Source of the DNA: Subdoligranulum sp.
GTDB lineage: Bacteria > Bacillota > Clostridia > Oscillospirales > Ruminococcaceae
Assembly (NCBI GenBank): GCA_004555405.1
Contig: SFIE01000001.1
Coordinates: 30,425-94,424, forward strand
Reading direction: 5' to 3'
Length of the DNA: 64,000 bases
The notes below the pieces were generated by a model. It saw nothing but the letters and a program-made list of their open reading frames with translations. It did no database searches and was not told where the DNA came from. Position 1 is the stretch's first letter, and each line of letters starts with the position of its first letter. The translations under genes were made by a program, and so were the position numbers. Below are positions 7,879-15,044 of this stretch, piece by piece.

Positions 7879-8064
7879 ATGGGATTTGGCAAAAGCTGCT
7901 GCGATTGCTGCAGCAACTATGTGTACGATGCAGAGTATGATGAATATTACTGCGCCGTGGAAATGGACGAAGACGAAGCTGAGGCACTGTATCAGTTTCA
8001 AACCATCGGCTGCCCGTATTACGACCCGGGTGATGAATACAAGATCGTAAACAAGCAGATCTAA
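7879..8064 (+). CDS. DUF6472 family small cysteine-motif protein
   Basis: A 61-residue acidic protein of unknown function. It has CCDCCSNYVYD near the start, YYCAV about residue 24, an acidic run (MDEDEAEA), and GCPYYDPGDEYKIV near the end. This CxxC...C...C spacing with paired tyrosines is what I remember of DUF6472, a small family of Clostridia; a metal site is plausible but unproven. GTG 7867 is also open in frame, but AAAGGTGG sits 8 bases before ATG 7879, which decides the start. The stop codon TAA abuts a palindromic repeat element. Confidence 0.7.
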   Translation: MGFGKSCCDCCSNYVYDAEYDEYYCAVEMDEDEAEALYQFQTIGCPYYDPGDEYKIVNKQI

Positions 8065-8235
8065 GGCAATACCGCATAATTCCAAGTGCCGCTCCGGCGA
8101 GCGAGGTGCGGCAGCTGTAAAGCCAAAAGCGCAGATAATACTTTGTATATTATCGAGTATTTGGGGGCGCATATGCCGTGCCGCAGCCGCCGGAGCGGTG
8201 CTTAAGCCGTAAGGCAGGAATTGTGCGGTGTTGCC
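8065..8235 (+). repeat. Palindromic repeat element, copy 1 (171 bp, MITE-like)
   Basis: Imperfect terminal inverted repeats of about 19 bp (GGCAATACCGCATAATTCC and GGAATTGTGCGGTGTTGCC) enclose a GC-rich core with a second inverted pair (GCCGCTCCGGCG / CGCCGGAGCGG). CTAA flanks both ends, possibly a target duplication. It is homologous along its length to the reverse complement of 29853-30026. No protein is encoded. It begins directly after the TAA stop of the DUF6472 gene and lies between convergent genes. Confidence 0.85.
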
Positions 8236-8270
8236 CTAAGGCTCTTTCTCCCGCAAAATGCTCCAAAAAA

Positions 8271-8308
8271 GGCTCCGGCAGTTCAAACTTGTTCTGCCGG
8301 AGCCTTTT
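8271..8308. terminator. Terminator between the repeat and the SGNH gene
   Basis: Perfect 11-bp stem GGCTCCGGCAG/CTGCCGGAGCC with a 12-base loop. TTTT follows on the plus side and an A6 run (U-run for the minus-strand SGNH gene) precedes it, so it works in both directions. Confidence 0.85.
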
Positions 8309-8313
8309 CTGTT

Positions 8314-9333
8314 TTACTGTGCCGATTCTGCTGCCGATTCGGCGTTTTCCTCGTTTTGCTGTGCCGAAATCGTCACCTCGGCATAGGCGCTGCCGGGCAG
8401 CCACGGGTTATCGGGCGAATACACCGTGTGGCGGCAAAGGTAATCCACCCAATGCTCGTAGCCGCTCACCGTGAAGTGCAGGCCGTCCGGCTGGGCGTAG
8501 TCTGCCGAAAGCTCGTTGTTTTCATCCACAAAGGCACTGTACAGATCCAAAAATTGCAGGCCGCGCTCATAGGCCATCCGGGCGATCTGATCGTTGATGC
8601 TCTGCAGGCGGCTGTTTTCCAGGCCGGGGGATTTTTCGGTGGTCTTGGGCTGCACGGGTGTGAGTGCCTGCACATAAATCATGGTGTTGGGCAGGGCCTC
8701 CTTCAGCATATCCAGCATTTTTCCGTAATATGCCAAAAAGCTATCGTCGTTGCCCTGTGCGCTGAGGGCGTTGGCACCCATCAGCACATACAATTTGGCA
8801 GGCTGGCGCTCACGCAAAAGATCCAGCGGCACCTCGCTGCCGCGCTCGGGATGCTTCATGGCTGCGCCGTTCACGATCTGGTTGGGGCTGCCGCCCACAT
8901 AGCCGCAGATCAGTGCCCCCGACATATTGATGCTGTATTCAGTAAAGCCTTCGGTGATCGAGTCGCCCAGGAATGCTGCATCGCTGAAATAGCTGGTGCT
9001 CACCTGGCCGCACTCCTTGCGGGCGATCTGCTGATAACCAATGCTCTGCAGTGTGCCGCCCGTGTGCGGGCCAAACTGGCGCGGCTCGGCCGGAACCGTT
9101 ACAAAGGTGCTGTTTTCAAACGGCAGCGGTGCCAGAATGCTTTCCCCCGCCGGGGTGGATTCGGCCTGTTCGGCCGGTGCTTTTCTTTTTCCCCCGTCAA
9201 TAATACGGGTGATCAGCGCCGAAAGCAAAAGCAGCAGCGCCAACACCAGCGCAAAGCGAAGCCGCCGCTGCGCACGGCGGCGCGCACGGCGAAGCTCGGC
9301 ATGGTAGCTGTTGCGGTAAGGCTCATATCCCAT
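8314..9333 (-). CDS. Membrane-anchored SGNH/GDSL-type hydrolase
   Basis: A 339-residue protein with an Arg-rich cytoplasmic N-terminus, one transmembrane helix at about residues 26-45, and an extracellular SGNH hydrolase domain. Block I is GDSITEG near residue 123, the block III asparagine lies in MGANAL near residue 187, and the catalytic Asp-His pair is in PDGLHFT near residue 285. Relatives deacetylate or de-esterify cell-wall or secreted polysaccharides and lipids. An earlier start exists (9423), but AGGAAAG precedes ATG 9333. Monocistronic; the substrate is unknown. Confidence 0.8.
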   Translation of the reverse strand: MGYEPYRNSYHAELRRARRRAQRRLRFALVLALLLLLSALITRIIDGGKRKAPAEQAESTPAGESILAPLPFENSTFVTVPAEPRQFGPHTGGTLQSIGYQQIARKECGQVSTSYFSDAAFLGDSITEGFTEYSINMSGALICGYVGGSPNQIVNGAAMKHPERGSEVPLDLLRERQPAKLYVLMGANALSAQGNDDSFLAYYGKMLDMLKEALPNTMIYVQALTPVQPKTTEKSPGLENSRLQSINDQIARMAYERGLQFLDLYSAFVDENNELSADYAQPDGLHFTVSGYEHWVDYLCRHTVYSPDNPWLPGSAYAEVTISAQQNEENAESAAESAQ

Positions 9334-9441
9334 AGCGATCTTTCCTCCCCCATTTTCTCGGAATGTCATTTTATCATAGCACGCCTGCCGGAATAATTCC
9401 AGTAAAATTTCTGTGCCGCGCACAAAGCCCCGGCACCCCCA

Positions 9442-9897
9442 TTATGCGGTGCCGCCCGCATTTTTATGCGAGTTTTCATAAGCTGCGCGAATTTCTTTCG
9501 GCAGGCCGTTCGGGATCATGGCGGGAATGCCTTCCTCATTGCCGTCTTTGATGGCCTGCTCGTAGTACCAGCTTTTGAATTTCAGCATATCCAGCGCCCG
9601 GTTCATTCGCTGGATCTCTTCTTCCATGTGTGCTTTTTTTGCTTCGATCAGGGCCTTTCGCTGCGAATAGGTGGCAGCGCCCTCGGTACACCATTCCATA
9701 AATTGCCGGATCTCACGAATTTCCATGCCCGCTTTTTTCAGGCATTCGATCACCCGAAGGGCCTCGATCTCGGTATCGCTGAATTTGCGAATGCCGGAAA
9801 CTCTTTCCATTTTGGGAAAAAGCCCCTGCCTATCATAATAGCGCAGCGTAGAAATGGGCAGGCCGAACATATCGGCCACCTGTCCGATCGTGTACAT
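9442..9897 (-). CDS. MerR family transcriptional regulator
   Basis: A 151-residue DNA-binding regulator. Residues 1-70 are the MerR winged-helix domain (MYTIGQVADMFGLPISTLRYYD), and residues 80-125 form the dimerising coiled coil. It has no metal-binding Cys cluster; cysteines are at about residue 54 (IECLKK) and residue 69 (EWCTEG). It belongs broadly to the NmlR/AdhR side of MerR, which senses aldehydes, quinones or other electrophiles through a thiol, but the inducer is unknown. It is divergent from the flavin reductase operon, whose promoter has the MerR-type 19-base spacer, so it almost certainly controls that operon. Confidence 0.88.
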   Translation of the reverse strand: MYTIGQVADMFGLPISTLRYYDRQGLFPKMERVSGIRKFSDTEIEALRVIECLKKAGMEIREIRQFMEWCTEGAATYSQRKALIEAKKAHMEEEIQRMNRALDMLKFKSWYYEQAIKDGNEEGIPAMIPNGLPKEIRAAYENSHKNAGGTA

Positions 9898-9930
9898 ACA
9901 AAATCTCCCATAACTTTTTTCAGAAGTATC

Positions 9931-9961
9931 TTGACCTAAAGTCAGGTTTAGGTATTACTAT
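9931..9961 (+). promoter_or_regulatory. MerR-type promoter with 19-base spacer and operator dyad
   Basis: TTGACC (9931-9936), exactly 19 bases, TACTAT (9956-9961). A perfect 7-bp dyad ACCTAAA-N6-TTTAGGT (9934-9953) fills the spacer. An over-long spacer holding a dyad is the hallmark of promoters that MerR proteins untwist to activate. It drives 10005-12286. Confidence 0.85.
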
Positions 9962-10004
9962 AAGAATAACACCAAGAATATAAAAATGCAAGGAGTGTTT
10001 TACG

Positions 10005-10544
10005 ATGAATAAAAAGGTACTGGTCATTTCTTCCAGTCCCCGTAAGGGCGGCAACTCCGAAACGCTGGCGGCTGCCTTTGCCAAGGGCGCACAGGAGGCG
10101 GGCCATCAGGTAGAAACTGTGTATCTGCGAGAAAAGCAGGTTGGCTTTTGCAAGGGCTGCCTTGCCTGTTTAAATCTGGGGTACTGCGTCATCCAAGACG
10201 ATGCTGTGGAGATCACCGCCAAAATGCATGATGCTAATGTGCTGGTGTTCGCAACACCCGTCTACTATTACTGCGTCAGCGGTCAGCTCAAGACCATGCT
10301 GGATCGTTCCAACCCGCTGTTCGATACGGACTATGCCTTTACGAAAGTCTATCTGCTTGCAGCGGCGGCAGAGGACGCATCGGAGACCTTTGCGGGTACA
10401 GAGAAAGCCGTGCAGGGCTGGGTAGACTGCTTCCCCCGCTGTGCGCTGGCCGGCACAGTGTTTGCAGGCGGCGTAAATGGCGTGGGAGATATTGCCGGGC
10501 ACCCCGCGCTGGAGCAAGCCTATCAGATGGGCAAGGAGGTGTGA
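10005..10544 (+). CDS. NAD(P)H-dependent FMN reductase / flavodoxin-fold protein
   Basis: A 179-residue cytoplasmic flavoprotein of the iron-sulfur flavoprotein/NADPH-dependent FMN reductase type. The FMN-phosphate loop SSSPRKGGNSE is at residues 9-19, CKGCLAC follows near residue 49, and TPVYYYCVSGQLKTMLDR near residue 84 is the conserved flavin and dimer segment. Relatives reduce quinones, azo compounds or nitro compounds, or pass electrons to neighbours. First gene of a three-gene MerR-controlled operon with 2-3 base gaps. The ATG follows AAGGAG. Codon use (more GCG and CGG-type codons than elsewhere) suggests acquisition. Confidence 0.88.
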   Translation: MNKKVLVISSSPRKGGNSETLAAAFAKGAQEAGHQVETVYLREKQVGFCKGCLACLNLGYCVIQDDAVEITAKMHDANVLVFATPVYYYCVSGQLKTMLDRSNPLFDTDYAFTKVYLLAAAAEDASETFAGTEKAVQGWVDCFPRCALAGTVFAGGVNGVGDIAGHPALEQAYQMGKEV

Positions 10545-10547
10545 GCC

Positions 10548-11312
10548 ATGGCAGTTAAACAAACGGCAGGCAGAGAGGCTTTGGGGGAATTTGCTCCTAA
10601 ATTTGCGGAATTGAATGATGATGTGCTGTTTGGGCAGGTGTGGAGCCGGGAAGACAGTCTTTCCCTGCGGGACCGCAGCATTGTAACCATAGTTGCGTTG
10701 ATGGCGCAGGGGCTGACGGATTCGTCCTTTCAATACCACCTGACAACTACAAAGAACAACGGTGTGACGAAAACGGAAATTGCGGAGATCCTGACCCACA
10801 CGGCATTTTATGCGGGCTGGCCCAAGGCGTGGGCGGCCTTCCGTATGGCAAAGGAGGTATGGGCGGAGGACGACGCAGCCGATGCAAAAGCCAAGCATCA
10901 GAATGAAATGGTCTTTCCCATCGGCGCACCCAATGATGCCTTTGCGAAATATTTTATCGGGCAAAGCTATCTCGCACCGCTTTCTATGCAGCAGGTCGGT
11001 ATTTACAATGTGACCTTTGAACCCGGCTGCCGCAACAACTGGCACATTCATCATGCCAAAAACGGCGGCGGACAGATCCTCGTTTGTGTGGCCGGTCGAG
11101 GTTACTATCAGGAATGGGGCAAACCGGCACAGGAGCTGCGCCCCGGCGATGTGGTAAATATTCCTGTTGGCGTAAAGCACTGGCACGGCGCAGCGCCGGA
11201 CAGCTGGTTTTCTCATCTGGCGGTAGAGGTTCCGGGGGATGAAACCTCCAATGAATGGCTGGAAGCCGTGGATAACACAGTTTATTTTAAGGCAACAGGC
11301 AAGGAGGTCTGA
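10548..11312 (+). CDS. Carboxymuconolactone decarboxylase-like domain fused to a cupin
   Basis: A 254-residue two-domain protein. Residues 1-115 form a CMD domain (LRDRSIVTIVALMAQG, then EIAEILTHTAFYAGWPKAW) without the CxxC of AhpD-type peroxidase partners, so it is the decarboxylase-like rather than the redox-active branch. Residues 135-235 form a cupin with metal-ligand histidines in WHIHHA near residue 165 and VKHWHG near residue 208. The fusion is common in small stress cassettes of Clostridia and its substrate is unknown. ATG lies 3 bases after the upstream stop. It is likely co-translated with its neighbours. Confidence 0.85.
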   Translation: MAVKQTAGREALGEFAPKFAELNDDVLFGQVWSREDSLSLRDRSIVTIVALMAQGLTDSSFQYHLTTTKNNGVTKTEIAEILTHTAFYAGWPKAWAAFRMAKEVWAEDDAADAKAKHQNEMVFPIGAPNDAFAKYFIGQSYLAPLSMQQVGIYNVTFEPGCRNNWHIHHAKNGGGQILVCVAGRGYYQEWGKPAQELRPGDVVNIPVGVKHWHGAAPDSWFSHLAVEVPGDETSNEWLEAVDNTVYFKATGKEV

Positions 11313-11314
11313 AT

Positions 11315-12286
11315 ATGGAAAAACTGAATTTAACACAGGAATGGGACAAGGTGTTCCCGAAAAGTGACAAGGTGGATCACAAGAAGGTAACCTTTCACAA
11401 CCGCTATGGTATCACACTGGCGGCGGATCTGTACACGCCGAAGGGCGCAGAGGGCAAGCTGCCCGCCATTGCCGTCAGCGGTCCGTTCGGTGCGGTGAAG
11501 GAGCAGTCCTCCGGTCTGTATGCGCAGAAAATGGCGGAGCTTGGCTTCTTGACGATTGCCTTCGACCCGTCCTACACCGGCGAGAGCGGCGGTATGCCCC
11601 GCTATGTCGCTTCGCCGGACATCAATACCGAGGATTTCTGCGCAGCGGTAGACTTCCTCTCCGTACAGGAGAATGTTGACCCGGAGCGCATCGGTATCAT
11701 CGGTATCTGCGGTTGGGGCGGTATGGCGATCAATGTCGCCGCCATTGACACCCGTATCAAAGCGACCGCTGCTATGACCATGTACGACATGACCCGTGTG
11801 AACGCCAACGGCTATTTTGACAGTGAGGATTCTGAGCAGGCACGCTTTGAGAAGAAAAAAGCCCTGAATGCACAGCGCACGGAAGATTACAGGAGTGGTA
11901 CTTATGCATTGGCAGGCGGTGTTGTCGATCCGCTGCCGGAGGATGCTCCGCAGTTTGTGAAGGACTATTACGCCTACTACAAAACGCCACGTGGCTATCA
12001 CCCCCGCAGCCTGAACTCCAACGGCGGCTGGAATGTGACCTCCTCGCTTTCCTTCCTGAATATGCCGATCTTGCAGTACAGCAGCGAGATTCGCTCTGCC
12101 GTGCTGCTGGTACACGGAGAGAAAGCGCACTCTCGCTATTTCAGTGAGACAGCTTACAGCAAATTGACCGGCGATAACAAGGAATTGCTCATGATCCCCG
12201 GCGCAAACCACACCGACCTTTACGATCAGATGGACATCATTCCGTTTGAAAAGCTGAAAGCGTTCTTTGAAGAATATCTGAAATAA
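11315..12286 (+). CDS. Alpha/beta hydrolase with a cysteine nucleophile (dienelactone hydrolase-like)
   Basis: A 323-residue cytoplasmic hydrolase. The nucleophile elbow reads GICGWGG near residue 133, with cysteine where serine is usual, as in dienelactone hydrolases. A conserved SGPFGAVKEQ loop lies near residue 55 (oxyanion region), and the catalytic histidine is in PGANHTDLYD near residue 303. The YcjY/DLH-like family is often found beside flavin reductase and CMD-cupin genes, as here, suggesting a shared role with reactive carbonyl or lactone compounds (inference). It starts 2 bases after the preceding stop and is the last intact gene of the operon. Confidence 0.82.
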   Translation: MEKLNLTQEWDKVFPKSDKVDHKKVTFHNRYGITLAADLYTPKGAEGKLPAIAVSGPFGAVKEQSSGLYAQKMAELGFLTIAFDPSYTGESGGMPRYVASPDINTEDFCAAVDFLSVQENVDPERIGIIGICGWGGMAINVAAIDTRIKATAAMTMYDMTRVNANGYFDSEDSEQARFEKKKALNAQRTEDYRSGTYALAGGVVDPLPEDAPQFVKDYYAYYKTPRGYHPRSLNSNGGWNVTSSLSFLNMPILQYSSEIRSAVLLVHGEKAHSRYFSETAYSKLTGDNKELLMIPGANHTDLYDQMDIIPFEKLKAFFEEYLK

Positions 12287-12289
12287 GAC

Positions 12290-12468
12290 GCACCTTGTTT
12301 TTAACTTGTTGGTGGTCATGATATTTTTGCTCGCAGCCTGCGCCTGATGGAACAGAAAACTCTATCTCAACGGATGTGCCATCGACTGAAACGCAGCCAG
12401 ACTACATTGAGGAATTTTCTACTGATGAACCAACCGCACTGCTGGACAAAAGACATAGCAGTTATTGA
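12290..12468 (+). pseudogene. Frameshifted lipoprotein fragment at the end of the MerR cassette
   Basis: After the hydrolase stop, one frame reads a lipoprotein-like signal (NLLVVMIFLLAACA) and hits a stop at the lipobox. Shifting frame by one base gives about 43 further residues, rich in Ser/Thr/Glu/Asp like the linker of secreted lipoproteins, ending at 12468. There is no start codon in the right place. This cassette often carries a lipoprotein flavodoxin next (from memory), and this may be its N-terminal relic. Confidence 0.5.
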
Positions 12469-12485
12469 AATAAAAAAGGCTAAGG

Positions 12486-12556
12486 CAGCACCCCACAGTT
12501 TTGTTTGAAACGATGGCCAACACCGTTTCTTCGTTTTCTGTGCGGTGCTGTTTTTG
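12486..12556 (+). terminator. Terminator of the MerR-controlled operon
   Basis: CAGCACCcCACAG (12486-12498) pairs with CTGTGcGGTGCTG (12538-12550), with an inner GAAACG/CGTTTC stem, followed by TTTTTG. It starts with TAAGGCAGCACC, like the ends of the repeat family. Confidence 0.75.
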
Positions 12557-12582
12557 CTTTTTCGGTTCCCTTTTATGCAGTA

Positions 12583-12611
12583 TTGCCCTTTGCTTTTAAA
12601 TACATTATAAT
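12583..12611 (+). promoter_or_regulatory. Promoter of the LOG-family gene
   Basis: TTGCCC (12583-12588), 17-base spacer, perfect TATAAT (12606-12611). The start codon is about 34 bases downstream. Confidence 0.65.
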
Positions 12612-12644
12612 AGAGATATTCTATTTTTGAAGGAGGGCTTTTGC

Positions 12645-13181
12645 ATGACAATTTGTGTGTTCTGTTCGTCCATTGACGATCTGGCTCCTGTGTATCAGCA
12701 GGCTGCCGCTCAAACCGGCAAGGCCCTTGGCAAGCGCGGCATGACACTGCTCTACGGCGGCCGCAGCGCCGGGCTGATGGGCATTCTGGCCGAAAACGCC
12801 GGGCGCTCCGGTGCGCAGGTGGTGGGCGTTGTGCCCGAGCTTTTCCGCGGCGATGGATTTTTAAGCCCCTTTTGCACCGAGGTGCTGTATACCGACACCA
12901 TGGCCAGCCGCAAAAGCGTGATGCAGCAAAGATCCGATGCTTTTCTGGTGCTGCCGGGCGGCATTGGCACCATGGATGAGCTGTTTGACACTTCCGTGCT
13001 GATCAGCCTGGGCCAGCTTACAAAGCCTTTGGCCATTTTGAATGTAAACGGCTGCTACGACGCACTGGAAGCATTGCTGAACGAATTTGTGCGCCACGGC
13101 TTTTTGAGCGAAGAAAAGCGCAGCCTTTATCACTTTGTTTCCACGCCCGAACAGGCGCTGGACTATTTTGAAGCGTTTTAA
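12645..13181 (+). CDS. LOG family protein (nucleotide 5'-monophosphate phosphoribohydrolase-like)
   Basis: A 178-residue Rossmann-fold protein of the LOG/TIGR00730 family. It has ICVFCSS at the N-terminus, GGRSAGLMG near residue 40, the active-site arginine in MASRK near residue 87, and the signature PGGIGTMDE near residue 104. Family members cleave cytokinin or other nucleoside 5'-monophosphates to base plus ribose 5-phosphate; in bacteria they may recycle damaged or surplus nucleotides. The start is ATG 12645 behind AAGGAGG; an upstream in-frame start at 12627 has no site. Its TAA stop abuts a short palindromic repeat. Confidence 0.88.
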   Translation: MTICVFCSSIDDLAPVYQQAAAQTGKALGKRGMTLLYGGRSAGLMGILAENAGRSGAQVVGVVPELFRGDGFLSPFCTEVLYTDTMASRKSVMQQRSDAFLVLPGGIGTMDELFDTSVLISLGQLTKPLAILNVNGCYDALEALLNEFVRHGFLSEEKRSLYHFVSTPEQALDYFEAF

Positions 13182-13232
13182 GGCATCACCACAGCATTTT
13201 TCTATGATTGATCAGAATGCTGCGCCGCTGCC
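13182..13232. repeat. Short derivative of the palindromic repeat, starting at a stop codon
   Basis: A 51-bp hairpin: GGCATCACC...GCTGCC ends, inner perfect CAGCATT/AATGCTG stem. TAA precedes and TTA follows. It begins immediately after the LOG stop, as copies 1 and 2 do for their upstream genes. There is no U-run directly after it, though TTTTTT lies 10 bases further on. Confidence 0.55.
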
Positions 13233-13279
13233 TTATTGACAATTTTTTCTGACCGCTTTTGTTATTGTGAGGTTTTTTC

Positions 13280-14479
13280 ATGTCGAATTATAAGCCGTTT
13301 CAGCAGCCCGGGGCCGGAAAAGCCCCCGGCTCCGGGCCTGAAATTCCCGTTTGGCTGCCCATTGTGTTTTTTCTGATCTCTCCGCCCCTTGGCATCGCCG
13401 TGTTTGTGCTGCGCGCCATGGTCATGGGAAAATTTCCTCCCGGCCGCGGCGGGCAGGCCCTGCCCACCGCTTCGCCCCACCCGGCGGATATGCCCTTGGC
13501 AGGCGCGCCGCAGGCCGAAGCCAGCCAAAGCAGCGCCCCTGCCAAAGCTGCAGCGCCCAAAAAGCCGGCCAGCCGCAAGAAAAAAGCTTCGGCTTCCTCT
13601 TCCGCCGGGGCCATGCCGCTGGCCATGGCCATTGCGGGCGCCGTGCTGATCTTATACGGCATCGGCACAGCCTCGGCCCCGGTGCAAATGCTCACCTACG
13701 GGCTGTTTTCGCTGCGCAGTGATCTGTGGCCGCTGCTTTCGGGCATCATCAGCATAGGCGGCGGCTGCGGTATGCTGGGCATGGCTGTGCGTATGCGCCG
13801 TTTAAAGCATCTGCGCCGCAATTTAAAAAACGCCGTGGGCAAGCGCGACAATATCACCCTGGCCGAAATTTGCCGCGTGCTTTCCTGCAATGAAAAAACC
13901 GCCCGCTCCATCGCTGAATCTGCCGTGAATCTGGGCGAACTGGGCTCCACTGCCTTTTTTGACCACAGCAGCGATGTGCTGGTTTTGCGCGGTGAGGCCC
14001 CGCGCCCGGCCCCTGCGCAGGCAGAGCCTGCCGCCACGCAGCCGGAAAATTCCCCCCAAAGCCAGTATCAGGCCATTTTGCAGCAGCTGCGCATGGCCAA
14101 TGATGCCATTCCCGGCAAGGAAATGAGCGAAAAGATCTCGCGCCTGGAAGAGATCAGCGCCAAGATCTTTGATCTTGCCGAAAAAGACCCCTCTAAGGTG
14201 CCCCAGCTGCGCAAATTTTTGAACTATTATCTTCCCACCAGCCTGAAGCTGCTGAATACTTATGCCGAACTGGATGCACAGGGCATCAGCGGCAGCAACA
14301 TCAGCCAGAGCAAGCGTGAGATCGAAGCCACTATGGACACCCTTTGCGATGCATTTGCCGCCCAGCTGGATAAGCTGTTTACCAGCGATGCCATGGATGT
14401 GAGCGCAGATATTGCCGCCATGCAGGCCATGCTGGCGCAGGACGGCCTGACCGACAGCGATTTCAACCTGCCCGTTTGA
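13280..14479 (+). CDS. XpaC-like membrane protein (5-bromo-4-chloroindolyl phosphate hydrolysis family)
   Basis: A 399-residue protein. Residues 22-48 are a membrane helix, 50-110 an Ala/Pro/Lys-rich linker, 112-165 two further hydrophobic segments, and 178-240 a helical region resembling a winged-helix DNA-binding fold (ITLAEICRVLSCNEKTARSIAE). The C-terminal 130 residues (RLEEISAKIFDLAE ... KFLNYYLPTSLKLLNTYAEL) are the XpaC homology region, also found in 48841-49470. XpaC proteins usually accompany TelA; this one stands alone. The function is unknown and the family name reflects a phenotype, not proven enzymology. The ribosome site is weak (TGAGGTTTT). Confidence 0.75.
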   Translation: MSNYKPFQQPGAGKAPGSGPEIPVWLPIVFFLISPPLGIAVFVLRAMVMGKFPPGRGGQALPTASPHPADMPLAGAPQAEASQSSAPAKAAAPKKPASRKKKASASSSAGAMPLAMAIAGAVLILYGIGTASAPVQMLTYGLFSLRSDLWPLLSGIISIGGGCGMLGMAVRMRRLKHLRRNLKNAVGKRDNITLAEICRVLSCNEKTARSIAESAVNLGELGSTAFFDHSSDVLVLRGEAPRPAPAQAEPAATQPENSPQSQYQAILQQLRMANDAIPGKEMSEKISRLEEISAKIFDLAEKDPSKVPQLRKFLNYYLPTSLKLLNTYAELDAQGISGSNISQSKREIEATMDTLCDAFAAQLDKLFTSDAMDVSADIAAMQAMLAQDGLTDSDFNLPV

Positions 14480-14633
14480 TTGCCCGGCCTGCGTTTTGAA
14501 ACCCCCGGGAAATTGTTGCCAATCTTTTTAATTTTTGTTCATTGATTGGCCATAACTGTGTGGTTAAATAGAAATATCAAAAATTAAGGGTATGCCGTGC
14601 GCTGCCCAAAGATAAAAGGCAGGCTTTGTAATT

Positions 14634-15038
14634 ATGTTTCAGCGTTTCCGAAATTGGTTTTCCCGCTTTATGATGGGCCGCTACGGCACCGATGCCTTGA
14701 ACCGTGCTTTGTGCATTGTTTCGCTGGTGTTTATCCTCATCGGCAACTTTGGTTCCCGTTTGTTTTACTGGGCGGCTTTGGTGCTGCTGGGCATCAGCTA
14801 TTTTCGTATGCTCAGCTATAACCGCGAAAAGCGCTATGCCGAGAATATAGCCTACTACCGCGCCACGCAGCAGGTTCGCACCAAAATGAACCAATGGAAA
14901 AAGCGCTTTTCTCAGCGCAGGTATTATCATTACTACCGCTGCCCCCGCTGCCGCCAGCAGCTGCGTGTGCCCCGCGGGCGCGGCAAGATCGAGATCACCT
15001 GCCCCAAATGCCGGGCACAGTTTGTAAAAAAGAGTTGA
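14634..15038 (+). CDS. Small membrane protein with C-terminal zinc ribbon
   Basis: A 134-residue protein. A basic N-terminus is followed by hydrophobic segments at about residues 24-60, a Lys/Arg/Tyr-rich stretch, and a C-terminal zinc ribbon with two CxxC knuckles (CPRCRQ and CPKCRA) about 24 residues apart. The soluble part is strongly basic and may bind nucleic acid or a protein partner. It is first in a compact operon with the DUF5685 and J-domain genes (6-base gap, then an 8-base overlap). The function is unknown. A TTGATT-17-TAAATA promoter lies about 75 bases upstream. Confidence 0.7.
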   Translation: MFQRFRNWFSRFMMGRYGTDALNRALCIVSLVFILIGNFGSRLFYWAALVLLGISYFRMLSYNREKRYAENIAYYRATQQVRTKMNQWKKRFSQRRYYHYYRCPRCRQQLRVPRGRGKIEITCPKCRAQFVKKS

Positions 15039-15044
15039 TCGCCT

